This document shows, in pieces, positions 26,427 through 35,874 of a stretch of DNA of 64,000 nucleotides (its first letter is position 1; each line of letters begins with the position of its first letter). The DNA is from Deltaproteobacteria bacterium (lineage in GTDB: Bacteria > Myxococcota_A > UBA796 > UBA2385): contig JAGYJW010000018.1 of the NCBI GenBank assembly GCA_018401435.1, forward strand, positions 51,336 to 115,335, read 5' to 3'. Both the position numbers and the translations under genes were made by a program. The notes beneath the pieces were generated by a model that had not been told where the DNA came from, made no database searches, and saw only the letters and a program-made list of their open reading frames with translations.

Positions 26427-26821
26427 TGTACGTGCTCGACACCAACACCCTCATCTGCTTCTTCCGCGGGGACGGCCGTGTGGCCGAGCGACTGCTCGCG
26501 ACCTCACCGGCCGACATCGCCCTGCCGTCTGTCGTCGTGTACGAGCTGGAGACCCACATCGCCAGGTCCTCGGACCGGGCGAAGCGGCGCGGCCAGCTCG
26601 ATCAGCTGCTCCAGGTCGTCGCCGTCCACCCCTTCGGCGTGGAGGAGGCGAAGGCCGCCGCAGCGCTGCGTGCGCGGCTGGAGTTGGAGGGCACGCCCAT
26701 CGGCCCGATGGACACGCTGATCGCGGGGACCGTGCTCGCACACCGGGGGGTGCTCGTGACCCGCAACGTGCGGGAGTTCGGGCGGGTGGCGGGGCTCGCG
26801 GTCGAGGACTGGTACGCCTAG
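26426..26821 (+). CDS. vapC: VapC-type toxin, PIN-domain ribonuclease
   Basis: The product is 131 residues with a complete PIN domain. Acidic catalytic residues are visible in MYVLDTNTLICFFRG (Asp5), VVVYELETH (Glu near 41) and GPMDTLIAG (Asp near 95). The typical ending LVTRNVREFGRVAGLAVEDW is present. VapC toxins cut tRNA or rRNA when freed from their antitoxin. The stop/start overlap with the antitoxin and the normal length indicate an intact pair. The tRNA-Arg gene lies 57 bp downstream on the other strand; tRNA-flanked toxin-antitoxin loci are common, but I see no integrase or attachment repeat here. Confidence 0.9.
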   Translation: MYVLDTNTLICFFRGDGRVAERLLATSPADIALPSVVVYELETHIARSSDRAKRRGQLDQLLQVVAVHPFGVEEAKAAAALRARLELEGTPIGPMDTLIAGTVLAHRGVLVTRNVREFGRVAGLAVEDWYA

Positions 26822-26878
26822 CAGGGCGTCAAGGGCTGCGAATCCGGTCGTCGCGCTGGCGAACCGGAGTGGACGGGG

Positions 26879-26952
26879 CGCCCCCTGCAGGGCTCGAACC
26901 TGCGGCCGCGAGCTTAGAAGGCTCGTGCTCTATCCAACTGAGCTAAGGGGGC
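26879..26952 (-). tRNA. tRNA-Arg (UCU)
   Basis: Read on the minus strand, the acceptor arms GCCCCCT and AGGGGGC pair perfectly. The D arm is AGCTCAGTTGGATAGAGC. The anticodon stem CGAGC/GCTCG encloses loop CTTCTAA (anticodon TCT), and the T arm is GCAGGTTCGAGCCCTGC. The 74-base length is canonical. CCA is not encoded. Confidence 0.95.
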
Positions 26953-26986
26953 CTGCCGGGGGAGATACGCGGCCAGGGGCGCGGCG

Positions 26987-27975
26987 TCAACCCGGGGGCA
27001 GGTCCTGCCGGAGCACGAGCTGCCGGCCGACGCGCACCTCGACGGCTGCGGCATCGGCCGGGGGCCCATAGACGCGGCCCGTGCCCCAGCCCACCACCGC
27101 CCCCGAGGCGTCGAAGGCCCGCCAGCGGCGGTGGGCTCGCCCTCCGAGAAGCCCGTCGCGGGCGCCCGAAACCAGCCATCAGCGCCCCGCTGAAGCGACG
27201 CGGCGGGGGTCTCGGCCCGGACCGGGGCGGCACGGGCAGCCAGGTCGGCGTCAAAAAATGCCGGTTCCAAGGGGTCATCCCGCCAGTCGCAGTGCACATG
27301 CGACTCGTAGGTGCCCACATAGCCAGCCCCCCAGGCCACGCAGAGATCGGCCAGATCGTCGATGCTGAGCGCGTCTGTGCGGATATCGGCGGCGTCGCCA
27401 TACATATGGCGGCTATAGGTGGCGGACCCGTCCACGCCTGCGTTGTAGCCGGGGCTGCGGTAGCCCGAGTTCACGCTGAGGGGCGCGCCGATGCTCTCGC
27501 GAATCCACTGCAAGGACTGCACGGCGTGGGGCTGAAAGAGCCCCCAGCGGCCCTTGCTGGGGCTGAGGAATTCGCCCAGGACGAAGTTCGCGGCGATCGC
27601 CAGCTCGGCGTCCTCGGCCTCCAGGTCCAAGAAGCGCACCGGGGCGAGGTAGCGGTCGTCGAGGGGGTCGGGGTAGGCGTAGTCGCTGCCCCAAGCGCTG
27701 TCGGCCACAAAGACCGGCAGGCAGGTGCTGCCGGCGCCATCGGGGCCCGGGTAGCAGACCTCGACGCCGGAGGGGTCCGGGTCCCCGCTGTCTGCACCGT
27801 CGCTGCCATCGCTGCCGTCGCTGCCGTCGCTGCCGTCGCTGCCATCAGCGGATCCCAGCCCGCTGTCGGCGCTATCCCAATTCACCCAGTCCCCGGGAGG
27901 ACCGGATTTCCAACCGGGCCCGCCCTCGGTGCAGGCGGTCAACAGCGCCAGAAGGGCCCCAGGGGGCAGTTTCAT
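26987..27975 (-). CDS. M15-type D-Ala-D-Ala carboxypeptidase-like lipoprotein, frameshifted near the end
   Basis: The ATG at 27975 opens a short lipoprotein signal (KLPPGALLALLTAC). Residues about 38-65 are a Ser-Asp-Gly linker built on nine-base tandem repeats (27805-27845). The peptidase domain (about 115-245) has the zinc motif SRHMYGDAADIR (S-x-H-x-x-G-x-A-x-D) and the second ligand pair in YESHVHCDWRD, as in M15 enzymes that trim peptidoglycan. As written, the frame runs on into the tRNA gene. A one-base shift near 27130 gives RWRAFDASGAVVGWGTGRVY and ends at 26987, just before the tRNA. I take the shifted end as real. Confidence 0.7.
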
Positions 27976-27981
27976 GGGGAC

Positions 27982-28989
27982 TCAGCCAAAGAGGGTGAAG
28001 ACGCGGTCCTGCGCATCGATGGGGCCTTGGACCGGGCTGCCCTGGCTCTCCGGCAGTCCGAAGAGGTTGGCCTGGGCGGCGCTGCCGGCTTCAAAGCCCG
28101 CCAGGGTGTTCGGGGCGTCCGTCGGGGCCTCGCCATCGGGTGTACCTGCTGACTCATCTGCGCCGGAAATGGGCGCTGCGTCTTCGTTCTCGGCGTCGCC
28201 TCCCTGCATCTCCTCGATCTCTTCCAGGCGCTCGCGGGCGAGCTGGACCCGAGCCTGGGCCTCCATCTGCCCGGCCATGGCGGCGACCGCGCGATCCTGC
28301 CCCGAGGGGTCGGCGGGGGCCAGGGCGGCGGCGCGGATGCGTTGGGCGCGCGACAGCGTCTCTTCAGGGGTGTTGCCGCCCGAGGTGTTGATGCTCACCT
28401 CGCCGCCCACGGCATAGCGCTTGCCGTCGGGGCCGGTCTGGTAGCTGAAGCTCGCGCCGCCGGTGAGCCCGCCGCCCGCGGCCATATGGGCGGCCTCGTG
28501 GGCGCGGACCTCGGCGTCGCGGGACCGCAGCTCGGCCACTTCGGCCTGCTCTTCGGGGGAGAGGCCGTTGCCGGTCGGATCCTCCTCGTCTTGAGCCGCG
28601 CTGGCGTCTTCTGCGGCGGCGAGGGGGTTGCCGGTGGGGTCCTGCACTGCATCGGGATTGACGGCGCCCGCGGGCCCGTCGGGGTCGCCATCGCCGTTGA
28701 TGTCCATCAGGCCATAAAGCTCGAAGATGGCGTCGGCGCCGATGGGGCTGCCGGCCGCGATGGCGGGCATGGGGTTGATGGCGGCGGCCTCGGCCCGGGC
28801 GGCATCGGTGGCGGCCTGGGGGCTGAGGGCGCCTTGAAGCACGGCCAGCGCTTTGGGGGAGAGGGAGATCGCGACGCCCGCCGCCTCGGTGGGGGTGGCC
28901 GCAGGTGCCTCGGCGCTGTTGACCAGGCCGGGCTGCAACGCAATGGGCGCGCGGATGGCGGCAGTCGGCAGGCTGGTGGCGGTCTGCAT
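27982..28989 (-). CDS. Putative metalloprotease, CJM1_0395/SprA-related family
   Basis: The product is 335 residues. The ATG at 28989 is supported by GGGAGG nine bases upstream. The N-terminal half is Ala/Pro-rich and disordered-looking with an Asp-rich DINGDGDPDG, a possible calcium loop. The conserved core lies at about 158-235. It holds EVAELRSRDAEVRAHEAAHM (a HEAAH zinc-protease-like helix), ASFSYQTGPDGKRYAVGGEV and the following helical QAR-x-x-LARERL region. This core defines a family seen in many bacteria whose activity is not proven. No signal peptide is visible. It is six bases from the M15 gene and probably co-transcribed with it. Confidence 0.75.
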   Translation of the reverse strand: MQTATSLPTAAIRAPIALQPGLVNSAEAPAATPTEAAGVAISLSPKALAVLQGALSPQAATDAARAEAAAINPMPAIAAGSPIGADAIFELYGLMDINGDGDPDGPAGAVNPDAVQDPTGNPLAAAEDASAAQDEEDPTGNGLSPEEQAEVAELRSRDAEVRAHEAAHMAAGGGLTGGASFSYQTGPDGKRYAVGGEVSINTSGGNTPEETLSRAQRIRAAALAPADPSGQDRAVAAMAGQMEAQARVQLARERLEEIEEMQGGDAENEDAAPISGADESAGTPDGEAPTDAPNTLAGFEAGSAAQANLFGLPESQGSPVQGPIDAQDRVFTLFG

Positions 28990-29018
28990 GGGTCCTCCCG
29001 AAGCGGGCAAGTCTGTTG

Positions 29019-29807
29019 TCAGGATAGCGCCCCATCATCGGGGTCACAAGGCGCATCCCTGGCCTCGATCAGCAAGGGCAGCGGATCCCGTCCCAGGTCC
29101 GGGCAGCGGGCCAGGGCCTCGGACCACCAGGGCAGCTGGCGGTAGAGCGCGGCCTGGTCCTCAAAGAGGGGACAGGTTGCCGCGATGCGTCCGCCCCCCG
29201 GCGCGGGGATGGACAGGGACAAGCAATGCAGGCCCAGGCGGTCCAGCCCGAAGCGCTCGCGCCACTCGCGGTTCACCCGGCTGTCTCCGTGGTCGCCATC
29301 GCCCAGCACGGGATGGCCGAGATCGCGCACGTGGCGCCGAACCTGGTGGTTGCGGCCGGTCTCGGGGCGCACCTCCAGCAGGGAGGACCGGGGGGAGGTG
29401 CTGGACCCCAGCCGGCGCAGCACCGAGCTTGCCTCTTTGTAGTGCCCGTCGCTGTACTTGATGGCTTTGTCCACCCGCACCGGCCCGTCGCCCACCACGC
29501 AGCCGCGCACATGGGCCAGGTAGATCTTCTCGGCGTCGTCGGCCTGCAAGGCCGCGCTCAAGGGGCCGGCCAGGTCCGGATCGGTGGCAAAGAGCAGGCA
29601 GCCCGAGGTGTTCCGGTCCAGCCGATGGATGGGGTAGACCCAGCGCCCCACCTGCCGGCGCACCCGCTGCAAGGCGGCGTCGCTGTGCCGCATGCGGGGG
29701 TTGCGGTGCACCAGCAGCCGCGGCGGCTTGGCGATGATCAGCCAGCCCTCGCCCTGGGACAGCACGGTCAGCGGGTCTTGGGATCGACCCGCCGGATCGT
29801 CGATCAC
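29019..29807 (-). CDS. RluA-family RNA pseudouridine synthase
   Basis: The product is 262 residues from the GTG at 29807, which overlaps the stop of the preceding gene (GTGA). It lacks the S4 domain often found at the N-terminus. The catalytic region is clear: PPRLLVHRNP, then IHRLDRNTSGCLLFATDP with the active-site Asp in H-R-L-D, followed by KIYLAHVRG, EVRPETGRNHQVRRHVRDLGHPVLGD and the C-terminal GLHCLSLSIPAP. Enzymes of this type isomerise uridines in rRNA or tRNA; the short form resembles TruC/RluA-type enzymes. The target cannot be told from sequence alone. Confidence 0.88.
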   Translation of the reverse strand: MIDDPAGRSQDPLTVLSQGEGWLIIAKPPRLLVHRNPRMRHSDAALQRVRRQVGRWVYPIHRLDRNTSGCLLFATDPDLAGPLSAALQADDAEKIYLAHVRGCVVGDGPVRVDKAIKYSDGHYKEASSVLRRLGSSTSPRSSLLEVRPETGRNHQVRRHVRDLGHPVLGDGDHGDSRVNREWRERFGLDRLGLHCLSLSIPAPGGGRIAATCPLFEDQAALYRQLPWWSEALARCPDLGRDPLPLLIEARDAPCDPDDGALS

Positions 29808-30325
29808 GGGGTGAGCCGCCGCTCCAGGGTGTCCAGGGCCTGCTGGTGGCAGAGCTGCCAGGCCGGGCGCACCCTGTTGAAGTAGGCCTTCACGAAGGGC
29901 CTGGGGGGGGCCTGGATATAGGTGTGCACATCCACCCGGGTGCCCTCGCCCTCGGGGCTGAGCTTCCAGCGCATGACGAAGCCCTTGTTGCCGGCGTGGT
30001 CGAGGTCGATGAGCTTGTCGGGCTCGGCCTTGCTGAGGGTGGCCGTGAGCTTGCGCCGCATGAAGCTGGGCACGTAGATCAGCTGGGTGCTGGCGCCGAC
30101 TCCCACCGAGACGTCGCCATGTACCCACTTTTTGGCGCAATCGTCCGACCACAGCTTCTCCTGATTGCGCAGGTCGAGAAGGTGGTTGTAGACCACATCC
30201 GCGCTGAGGGGCAGCAGCCGGGTGGCCACGATGTCGCTGTCGGGCAAGGGCCCGGCAGCCGGCGCGGCGGCGGCGGGAAGGGCGACGCAGAGGCTGAATA
30301 GAGCCAGGAGGCGCGGGAGGTTCAT
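29804..30325 (-). CDS. Secreted START/SRPBCC-like lipid-binding protein
   Basis: The product is 173 residues. The ATG at 30325 opens a signal peptide (NLPRLLALFSLCVALPAAAA). The mature part has the helix-grip layout of START-like proteins: SADVVYNHLLDLRNQEKLWS at the start, then beta strands (THQLIYVPS-like STQLIYVPSFMRRK, DLDHAGNKGFVMRWKL, GTRVDVHTYIQAP) and a final long helix. Such proteins carry a hydrophobic ligand. It is translationally coupled to the pseudouridine synthase and divergent from the RND exporter, with which it might share a lipid-handling role. Confidence 0.6.
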   Translation of the reverse strand: MNLPRLLALFSLCVALPAAAAPAAGPLPDSDIVATRLLPLSADVVYNHLLDLRNQEKLWSDDCAKKWVHGDVSVGVGASTQLIYVPSFMRRKLTATLSKAEPDKLIDLDHAGNKGFVMRWKLSPEGEGTRVDVHTYIQAPPRPFVKAYFNRVRPAWQLCHQQALDTLERRLTP

Positions 30326-30441
30326 GGTGGGCTCGGAGCGGGCGGGAGGAGGGGTGGCGGCGCCCATTCGCGGGCTTGCCCCGTGGCCGGAGGCCGCGTG
30401 GCGCGGTAACCCGTTGCGCCCCTCTCCGGTGTTCCAGGACC

Positions 30442-33330
30442 ATGCACAAGCTCGCGGCCTTCATCGTCGACAAGCGCGGTGCCGCCGTTGTGGTGGCCCT
30501 GTCCTTGCTGCTGGCGGCGGTCGCGATGCTCCTGGCCGGTCAGGTCGAGCAAGAAGACGACCTGCTCGCCTTCATGCCCAGGGACAACCCCGACATCGCC
30601 CTCTTCCAGGATGTGAATCGCCGCTTTGGCGGGCTGGACGTCGCCATCGTCGGCATCGCGGTGGAAGACGCCTATGCGCCCGAGGTGCTGCAGCGCCTGC
30701 AGCAGGTGTCCACCACCTTGTTGGAGCTGCCCACCCTGGACCATGTGCTCAGCCTCACCACGGTGGATGACTTCAGCCCCGACCCCATGGGGGGCATTCG
30801 CACGGGCAAGCTGGTCGATGTGCTTCCCACGGACGAGGCCGGCGCCCGCGCCCTGCAGGCCAAGGTGCAGTCGCGCGAGAATGTGCTGGGCACCCTCGTC
30901 TCAGAGGATGGCACGGCGCTGGTGATCTATGTCTTTGGCAGCTATGGCGCCGATGCCCGCCAGGTGGCCGCAGAGACGCGCAGCGCCGTCCAGGCCGCCT
31001 TCCCAGACGCCTCGCTGTATTGGGGCGGCAACCCCTTCGTCAGCACCTATATCTACGATAGCACCCAGGCCGATGTGCGCCGGCTGACCCCCTGGGCCGT
31101 GGGCACCATCGTGCTCATCATGTTGCTGGCCTTCCGCGATGTGCGGGGCACCCTGTTGGGCCTGGGCGCGACCGGCATCGGCATCGCCAGCAGCCAGGCC
31201 CTGATGACCGTGCTGGGCGTCAAGCTCAATGTGGTGCTGGGCTCCATGCCCATCATCCTCTTCGCGGTGGGCAGCGCCTATGCCATCCACATCTTGGCGC
31301 GCTACCAGGCCAACGCACGCGAATTGTCCTGTCCAGATGCGGTTTATCGAACGATCACGGTGACGGGCCCCACGGTGATCACCGCGGGGCTCACCACGGC
31401 CCTGGGCCTGGGCAGCTTTGTGGTCATGGACATCCAGCCCATGCGCATCTTCGGCATCTTCACGGCCATCGGCGTGGTGGTGACCCTGGTGCTCAGCCTC
31501 ACCTTCGTGCCCGCGGTCATCCGGCTCCTGGAGCTCAAGCCCGGCAGCGGGGACGGGCCGGGGCCGGTCTCCCGGATGCTCAGCCGCTCGGCCGGTTGGA
31601 CGGTGCGCCACCGTCTGGGGGTTGGTGCAGCGCTGGCGGTCGTGGTGCTCGTCGGCGCCTTCTTCACGGCTCGGGTGGACAACCGGGTGGACCAGCGCGC
31701 CTTCTACCGGGCAGACAGCCCACCCGACCTCGCCGACCGCTTCCTCACCGAGCGCTTTGGCGGCTCGATCTTCGTGCAGGTGCTCGCCCAGGGGGATCTC
31801 AACAACCCCGACCTGCTTCGGCAGCTGCGCCTGCTCGCCGACCGCATCTCGCTGGTGCCCCATGTGCATGGGGTGCAGCACATCGGCGATGTGGTGGCCA
31901 CCCTGAACGAGGCCATGGAGGGGCAGGCCCGCATCCCCGACAGCGCGGGCAAGGTCACCCAGCTCTATGGGCTGCTGACGGGCAATCCCAGCGTTCGGCA
32001 GCTCGCCACCGACGGCCGCGAACAGGCCCTGTTGCACATCCGGCTGGATACCAGCGATATTGACGCCGTGGCGGTCGCCCTGGCCGAGATCGAGCGGCTG
32101 GCGCGCGATCCGGCCCTGACGCATTTCGAGTCCGTGGCGGTGCAAGGTCCGCGCGCGGTCGAGGCCCTCCCGCGGGTTCGCACCCTGGTGGAGGCGCGGG
32201 TGAGCGCCACCCTGGCCCGCGCCGGAATGCCGGTAGACCCGGCGCGCATCGCAGCGGCCGTCGCCGCGCGCCCCGAGCAGGCCGACCCCGCCGGCGTAGC
32301 GGCCGAGCTGGCCCGATTCTTGGGCTCCGATGAAAATTTCGTAGAGCTGAACGCCGCCGAGGTTGATGCGCTGGCGGCTGCTTTTGGCCATTCGTCGCTG
32401 GGCGCCGACGCGGATCTGGCCCCCCTGGTCGCCGCCACCTTGCAAGCCGCCGCGATGGACGCGCCCGCCGGGCCCCAGCCCCCTGCGGTGGACCCGCGGG
32501 TGGCCGACCTCGCCTGGCTGCTGCAAGCCCCCTTGTCGGAGAGCCGCACCCAGCAGCTCGCCGCCAGCCGGGCCCAAGGCCTCGTCGACGACCTGGGGCT
32601 GGTGCTGCCCGAGGGGCCCGCCGGGGCGCGCCTTCAGGGCCACCTCGCCACGGCCTTGATGGACCTGGAGATGCCCACCGTGGCCCTGCCGCCGGCCGGC
32701 ATCACCGCGGGGCCGCCCGTCCTCGCCCTCTCCGTGAACGGGCTGCCTGTGCTTCATCGCGGCCTGTCGGCCAGCACCACCCGCAACCAGCTGCTCAGCC
32801 TGGCCTTTGCCTTGGGCCTGGTGGCCGTGGTCTTGAGTTGGCGCTTCCGCAGCCTGGCGAGCGGGCTGATGGCGACCCTACCCATGGCCACGGCCCTGCT
32901 GGTGGTCTATGGCGGCATGGGCGCCCTGCACATCCACCTCGACATCGGCACCTCGATGCTCGCGAGCATCGTGATTGGTGCGGGAGTGGACTACGCGGTG
33001 CACATGATGAGCGCCTGGTATGCCTCAGAAGACGAGTCGGTGGAGCGCGCCGCCGCCCGCGCCGCCGCCCGCACCGGGCCCGCGATCTGGATCAACGCCT
33101 TGATGGTGGCGGCGGGCTTCTTCGTCCTCACCCTCGGCAACGCCCAGCCCCTCCGCAATGTGGGGGGGCTCACCGCTGCCGCGATGATCACGGCGGCGCT
33201 GTGCACCTTCCTGGTGCTCCCCGTGGTGGCGCGTCGGCGCCGCTACCTTCACGACGCGCCGGCCCACGACCCTGCGGATCCCCGGCGGGTCGCGGCCGTG
33301 CTGACCCCATCTGAGTCGCCCCAAGGCTGA
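30442..33330 (+). CDS. RND/MMPL-family exporter
   Basis: The product is 962 residues from ATG 30442 (MHKLAAFIVDKRGAAVVV). It shows the RND plan twice: one membrane helix, a large periplasmic loop, then a bundle of helices. The first bundle spans about 210-400 (TPWAVGTIVLIMLLAFRDV, NVVLGSMPIILFAVGSAYAI) and the second about 780-940 (LSLAFALGLVAVVLSWRF, GTSMLASIVIGAGVDYAVH, and AMITAALCTFLVLPVVARR). The GAGVDYAVHMM and AVGSAYAIHIL helices are the sterol-sensing-like core. MMPL/HpnN-type pumps move lipids or hopanoids to the outer membrane. The next two genes, a LolA-like carrier and a beta-barrel, complete a plausible envelope route. Confidence 0.85.
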   Translation: MHKLAAFIVDKRGAAVVVALSLLLAAVAMLLAGQVEQEDDLLAFMPRDNPDIALFQDVNRRFGGLDVAIVGIAVEDAYAPEVLQRLQQVSTTLLELPTLDHVLSLTTVDDFSPDPMGGIRTGKLVDVLPTDEAGARALQAKVQSRENVLGTLVSEDGTALVIYVFGSYGADARQVAAETRSAVQAAFPDASLYWGGNPFVSTYIYDSTQADVRRLTPWAVGTIVLIMLLAFRDVRGTLLGLGATGIGIASSQALMTVLGVKLNVVLGSMPIILFAVGSAYAIHILARYQANARELSCPDAVYRTITVTGPTVITAGLTTALGLGSFVVMDIQPMRIFGIFTAIGVVVTLVLSLTFVPAVIRLLELKPGSGDGPGPVSRMLSRSAGWTVRHRLGVGAALAVVVLVGAFFTARVDNRVDQRAFYRADSPPDLADRFLTERFGGSIFVQVLAQGDLNNPDLLRQLRLLADRISLVPHVHGVQHIGDVVATLNEAMEGQARIPDSAGKVTQLYGLLTGNPSVRQLATDGREQALLHIRLDTSDIDAVAVALAEIERLARDPALTHFESVAVQGPRAVEALPRVRTLVEARVSATLARAGMPVDPARIAAAVAARPEQADPAGVAAELARFLGSDENFVELNAAEVDALAAAFGHSSLGADADLAPLVAATLQAAAMDAPAGPQPPAVDPRVADLAWLLQAPLSESRTQQLAASRAQGLVDDLGLVLPEGPAGARLQGHLATALMDLEMPTVALPPAGITAGPPVLALSVNGLPVLHRGLSASTTRNQLLSLAFALGLVAVVLSWRFRSLASGLMATLPMATALLVVYGGMGALHIHLDIGTSMLASIVIGAGVDYAVHMMSAWYASEDESVERAAARAAARTGPAIWINALMVAAGFFVLTLGNAQPLRNVGGLTAAAMITAALCTFLVLPVVARRRRYLHDAPAHDPADPRRVAAVLTPSESPQG

Positions 33331-33357
33331 CCCCCTCTCTCTCCTGGAGACAACCCC

Positions 33358-34095
33358 ATGCTCGCACGGATGACCCTGGCCTTGGGCCTGCTGCTGCTCC
33401 CTGCCGGCGCCTCTGCCGCCACCGGCGCCGAGGTGCTGGCCAGTCTGGACCAGAAGGCCAACGCCTCCAAAGACTTCACCGCCGATGTGATGGCCGTTAC
33501 GACGGCGCCGGGCAAAGGCGACAAGAAGATGGAATTCAGCCTGCGCACGGCGGGCGAGAAGCGGCTGGTGGTCTTCAAGGCCCCTGGCGACGTGAAGGAC
33601 ACCCGGGTGCTGGTGCTCAACCGAACCCAAATGTACGTCTACCTGCCCCAATACAACAAGATTCGCCGCGTGGCCAGCCATGTGTCGGACCAGGGCTTCA
33701 TGGGCACGGCCTTCTCGGACGCCGACATGTCCACCTCCCACTTCGGCGCGGTCTACAGCTCCGAACTCAAGAGCGAGACGGATAGCGCCTATGTGCTGAA
33801 ACTCAGCCGCAAGCCGGAGGAGGCCTCGCCCTATGCCAGCCTGGAGATGACGGTTCGCAAGGATCTCGGTCTGCCTTCGGAGATTCGCTACTTCAGCGAC
33901 AAGGGCCAGCACGTCAAGACCGAGCTGCGCGACGACTACAAGTGCGAGGCCCAGGTCTGCATCCCTGGCACCCTGAAGATGACGGATCACAGCCGCGGCG
34001 AGCTGAGCACCACCCTCAACCAGACGGTCACCGCCATCGACGGCGGGCTGCCCGACGAGCTCTTCACGCAGCAGGCGCTGCAGCGGGGCATGTAG
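33358..34095 (+). CDS. LolA-like outer-membrane lipoprotein-sorting protein
   Basis: The product is 245 residues from ATG 33358, with CTGGAG ten bases upstream. A signal peptide (about 1-20, ending AGASAA) precedes a LolA/LolB-type half-barrel: SLDQKANASKDFTADVMAV, then KRLVVFKAPGDVKDTRVLVL, MYVYLPQYNKIRRVASHV, GFMGTAFSDADMST, and a late TLKMTDHSRGELSTTLNQ. The set of motifs (P-x-x-x-K-x-R-R with F-M-G-S/T-x-F) is that of sorting-protein homologues found next to MMPL exporters. The periplasmic carrier would accept a lipid or lipoprotein from the RND pump 27 bp upstream and pass it to the outer membrane. Confidence 0.85.
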   Translation: MLARMTLALGLLLLPAGASAATGAEVLASLDQKANASKDFTADVMAVTTAPGKGDKKMEFSLRTAGEKRLVVFKAPGDVKDTRVLVLNRTQMYVYLPQYNKIRRVASHVSDQGFMGTAFSDADMSTSHFGAVYSSELKSETDSAYVLKLSRKPEEASPYASLEMTVRKDLGLPSEIRYFSDKGQHVKTELRDDYKCEAQVCIPGTLKMTDHSRGELSTTLNQTVTAIDGGLPDELFTQQALQRGM

Positions 34096-34098
34096 GCC

Positions 34099-35847
34099 AT
34101 GTCGCTGTCCTCCCCCAAGCGGGCCCGCGCTCTCGGGCTCGCGGGGCTCGGGCTCGGCCTGAGCCCGGCCGCTGCCGCCCTCGACGTCGATCTGGGCGGC
34201 AAGCTCCAGACCGATATCCGCTACCGCACCGACCTCATCGAGGTGGGCGAGTGGTATGGGCAGCGCACGATGGAGCCCGGCTTCTCGCGCAACCAGAACC
34301 TGTTCAAGCTGCGGGGCCATGTCGCATCGGGCAAGGCGCGGCTTGTCTTTGACAATGACCTCGTCTATATGGGCTTCTCGGATAGCCTGAGCGACTTTTC
34401 GACGCTGACACGGCGCGAGATCGTGGACCCCTTCCGCATCGAATCCCACAGCCTCTACCTGGAGGCCTGGGATGTGGGCCTTCGCGGGCTCGACCTCAGA
34501 ATCGGCCAGCAGCGGGTGATGTGGGGGGTGGGCGACCAGTTCAACCCCACCAACAACCTCAACGCCGACGATGTTGAAGATCCGCTGCTCTTTGGCGATC
34601 AGCTGGGCAACATCATGGTGCGGGCCGACTATAGCCCCGCCCCGGGCTGGACCTTTTCGGGCGTGGTGGTCCCCATCTTCAAGCCGGCCCTGCTGCCGGC
34701 CTCGGCAGAGCTGGGCCTGGCGGCCATCGACCGCGTGCCCATCACCGACCCGTCCTTGCGCTGGAAGCTCCAGTCCGAACAGAAGCAGGCATTGAACCTC
34801 GGGTTTCCGACGGTTGTGGGCTCTGTTGTGCCCACCCTGCCGGCCAACACCTTGGAGAATATGCAGTGGAGCGTGCGCGCCGCGGGCACCCTGGGCATGC
34901 AGGATGTGGCGCTCAGCTACTATGACGGCCGCAGCGACATTCCCGTGGCGGTGGGCAACCACACCACCTTGGTGGCCAGTCGCGAATGCAACCCAAACGA
35001 TGAGACGGACTGCATCAACGGCCGGCTGATGACCGAAGCCCGCCTGGTCTACCCGAAGATGAAGGTGCTGGGCCTGAACGCGGCGGGTGAGATGAACCCG
35101 CTCGGTTGGATCGCCGATGGCATTCGACCCATCGGCTACCGCTTGGAGGTGGCCTACATCATGCCAGAGCGCACCACCGTGCAGCTCACCAATGACCTGC
35201 TCGACTTCGGGCTCTACCAGCAGGAAGCGGGCGAATACGACTATGGCATGGGGGGGGCGCTCCCCACCTCGGTGACCGGCGACCCCTTCATGAAGTGGAC
35301 CGCGGGCCTGGACTACACCTTTGGGCGCCATGTCTACCTGAACGCCCAGTGGGTGCATGGCTTCCCCGATGAGTTCGGTGCCGGCGACTGGATCTTCGAT
35401 GGGCCCTGGGAGGTGCGCGGCGCCACCGTGACGGATGAGCCCAGCCTGCTGCTGGGCTGCGCGCCGATCTTCGACACCGGGGCTGCGCCCACCCCCGAGC
35501 GCTGCGTGACCGAGACCACCCGGCCCCGTGTCGGTGATTATGGGGTCGTGGGCGTCGATCTCATGTTTGGCAGTACGAAGCTGCGCCTCTTCTCCATCCT
35601 CGACTTCACCCCAATCGTCGTCAGCCGCTGGGACGAAGAGGGGGAGCGCCGGGTGCAGCGTCGCATCGCCTGGTCCAACGCCGAGACGCGGTCCATGGTG
35701 CTCTACCCCGAACTCAGCCACAACTTTGGCAATGGCATGGAGCTGGCGGGAGGGGCGGTGGTGATGCTGGGCAGCGAGGTCACCAAATTCGGCGACCCCG
35801 CCACCGGCGGCACCCAGGTCTTCACCCGGGCCTCCTACAGCTTCTGA
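34099..35847 (+). CDS. Outer-membrane beta-barrel, DUF1302-like
   Basis: The product is 582 residues, starting three bases after the LolA-like stop. A signal peptide (about 1-29, ending AAALD) is followed by alternating amphipathic strands across the whole length. Recognisable parts are GGKLQTDIRYRTD at the start, LDLRIGQQRVMWGVGDQFNPT (the R-x-G-x-Q-x-x-x-W-G signature of DUF1302-type barrels), FMKWTAGLDYTFGRHVYLN, and the C-terminal aromatic FTRASYSF expected for BAM-dependent insertion. The trio RND, LolA-like, barrel recurs in many proteobacteria and probably exports a lipid. A lone CxxxxxxC pair (about 448-463) is unusual. Confidence 0.75.
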   Translation: MSLSSPKRARALGLAGLGLGLSPAAAALDVDLGGKLQTDIRYRTDLIEVGEWYGQRTMEPGFSRNQNLFKLRGHVASGKARLVFDNDLVYMGFSDSLSDFSTLTRREIVDPFRIESHSLYLEAWDVGLRGLDLRIGQQRVMWGVGDQFNPTNNLNADDVEDPLLFGDQLGNIMVRADYSPAPGWTFSGVVVPIFKPALLPASAELGLAAIDRVPITDPSLRWKLQSEQKQALNLGFPTVVGSVVPTLPANTLENMQWSVRAAGTLGMQDVALSYYDGRSDIPVAVGNHTTLVASRECNPNDETDCINGRLMTEARLVYPKMKVLGLNAAGEMNPLGWIADGIRPIGYRLEVAYIMPERTTVQLTNDLLDFGLYQQEAGEYDYGMGGALPTSVTGDPFMKWTAGLDYTFGRHVYLNAQWVHGFPDEFGAGDWIFDGPWEVRGATVTDEPSLLLGCAPIFDTGAAPTPERCVTETTRPRVGDYGVVGVDLMFGSTKLRLFSILDFTPIVVSRWDEEGERRVQRRIAWSNAETRSMVLYPELSHNFGNGMELAGGAVVMLGSEVTKFGDPATGGTQVFTRASYSF

Positions 35848-35874
35848 GCGGCGCCGCGGAGGGGGGCTTCGGCC

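Noticed and set aside
26822..26986. Genomic-island end at tRNA-Arg next to the toxin-antitoxin pair
   Set aside because: No integrase, no repeated 3' end of the tRNA and no composition change could be seen nearby.
27805..27845. CRISPR-like or regulatory short tandem repeat
   Set aside because: The nine-base repeat is in frame and encodes the Gly-Ser-Asp linker of the M15 lipoprotein.
30901..32757. Minus-strand open frame of about 620 codons inside the RND gene
   Set aside because: Shadow of the RND frame; long antisense frames are common in DNA this rich in G and C.
33025..35721. Minus-strand open frame of about 900 codons
   Set aside because: Antisense of the RND end, LolA-like and beta-barrel genes; no protein-like features.
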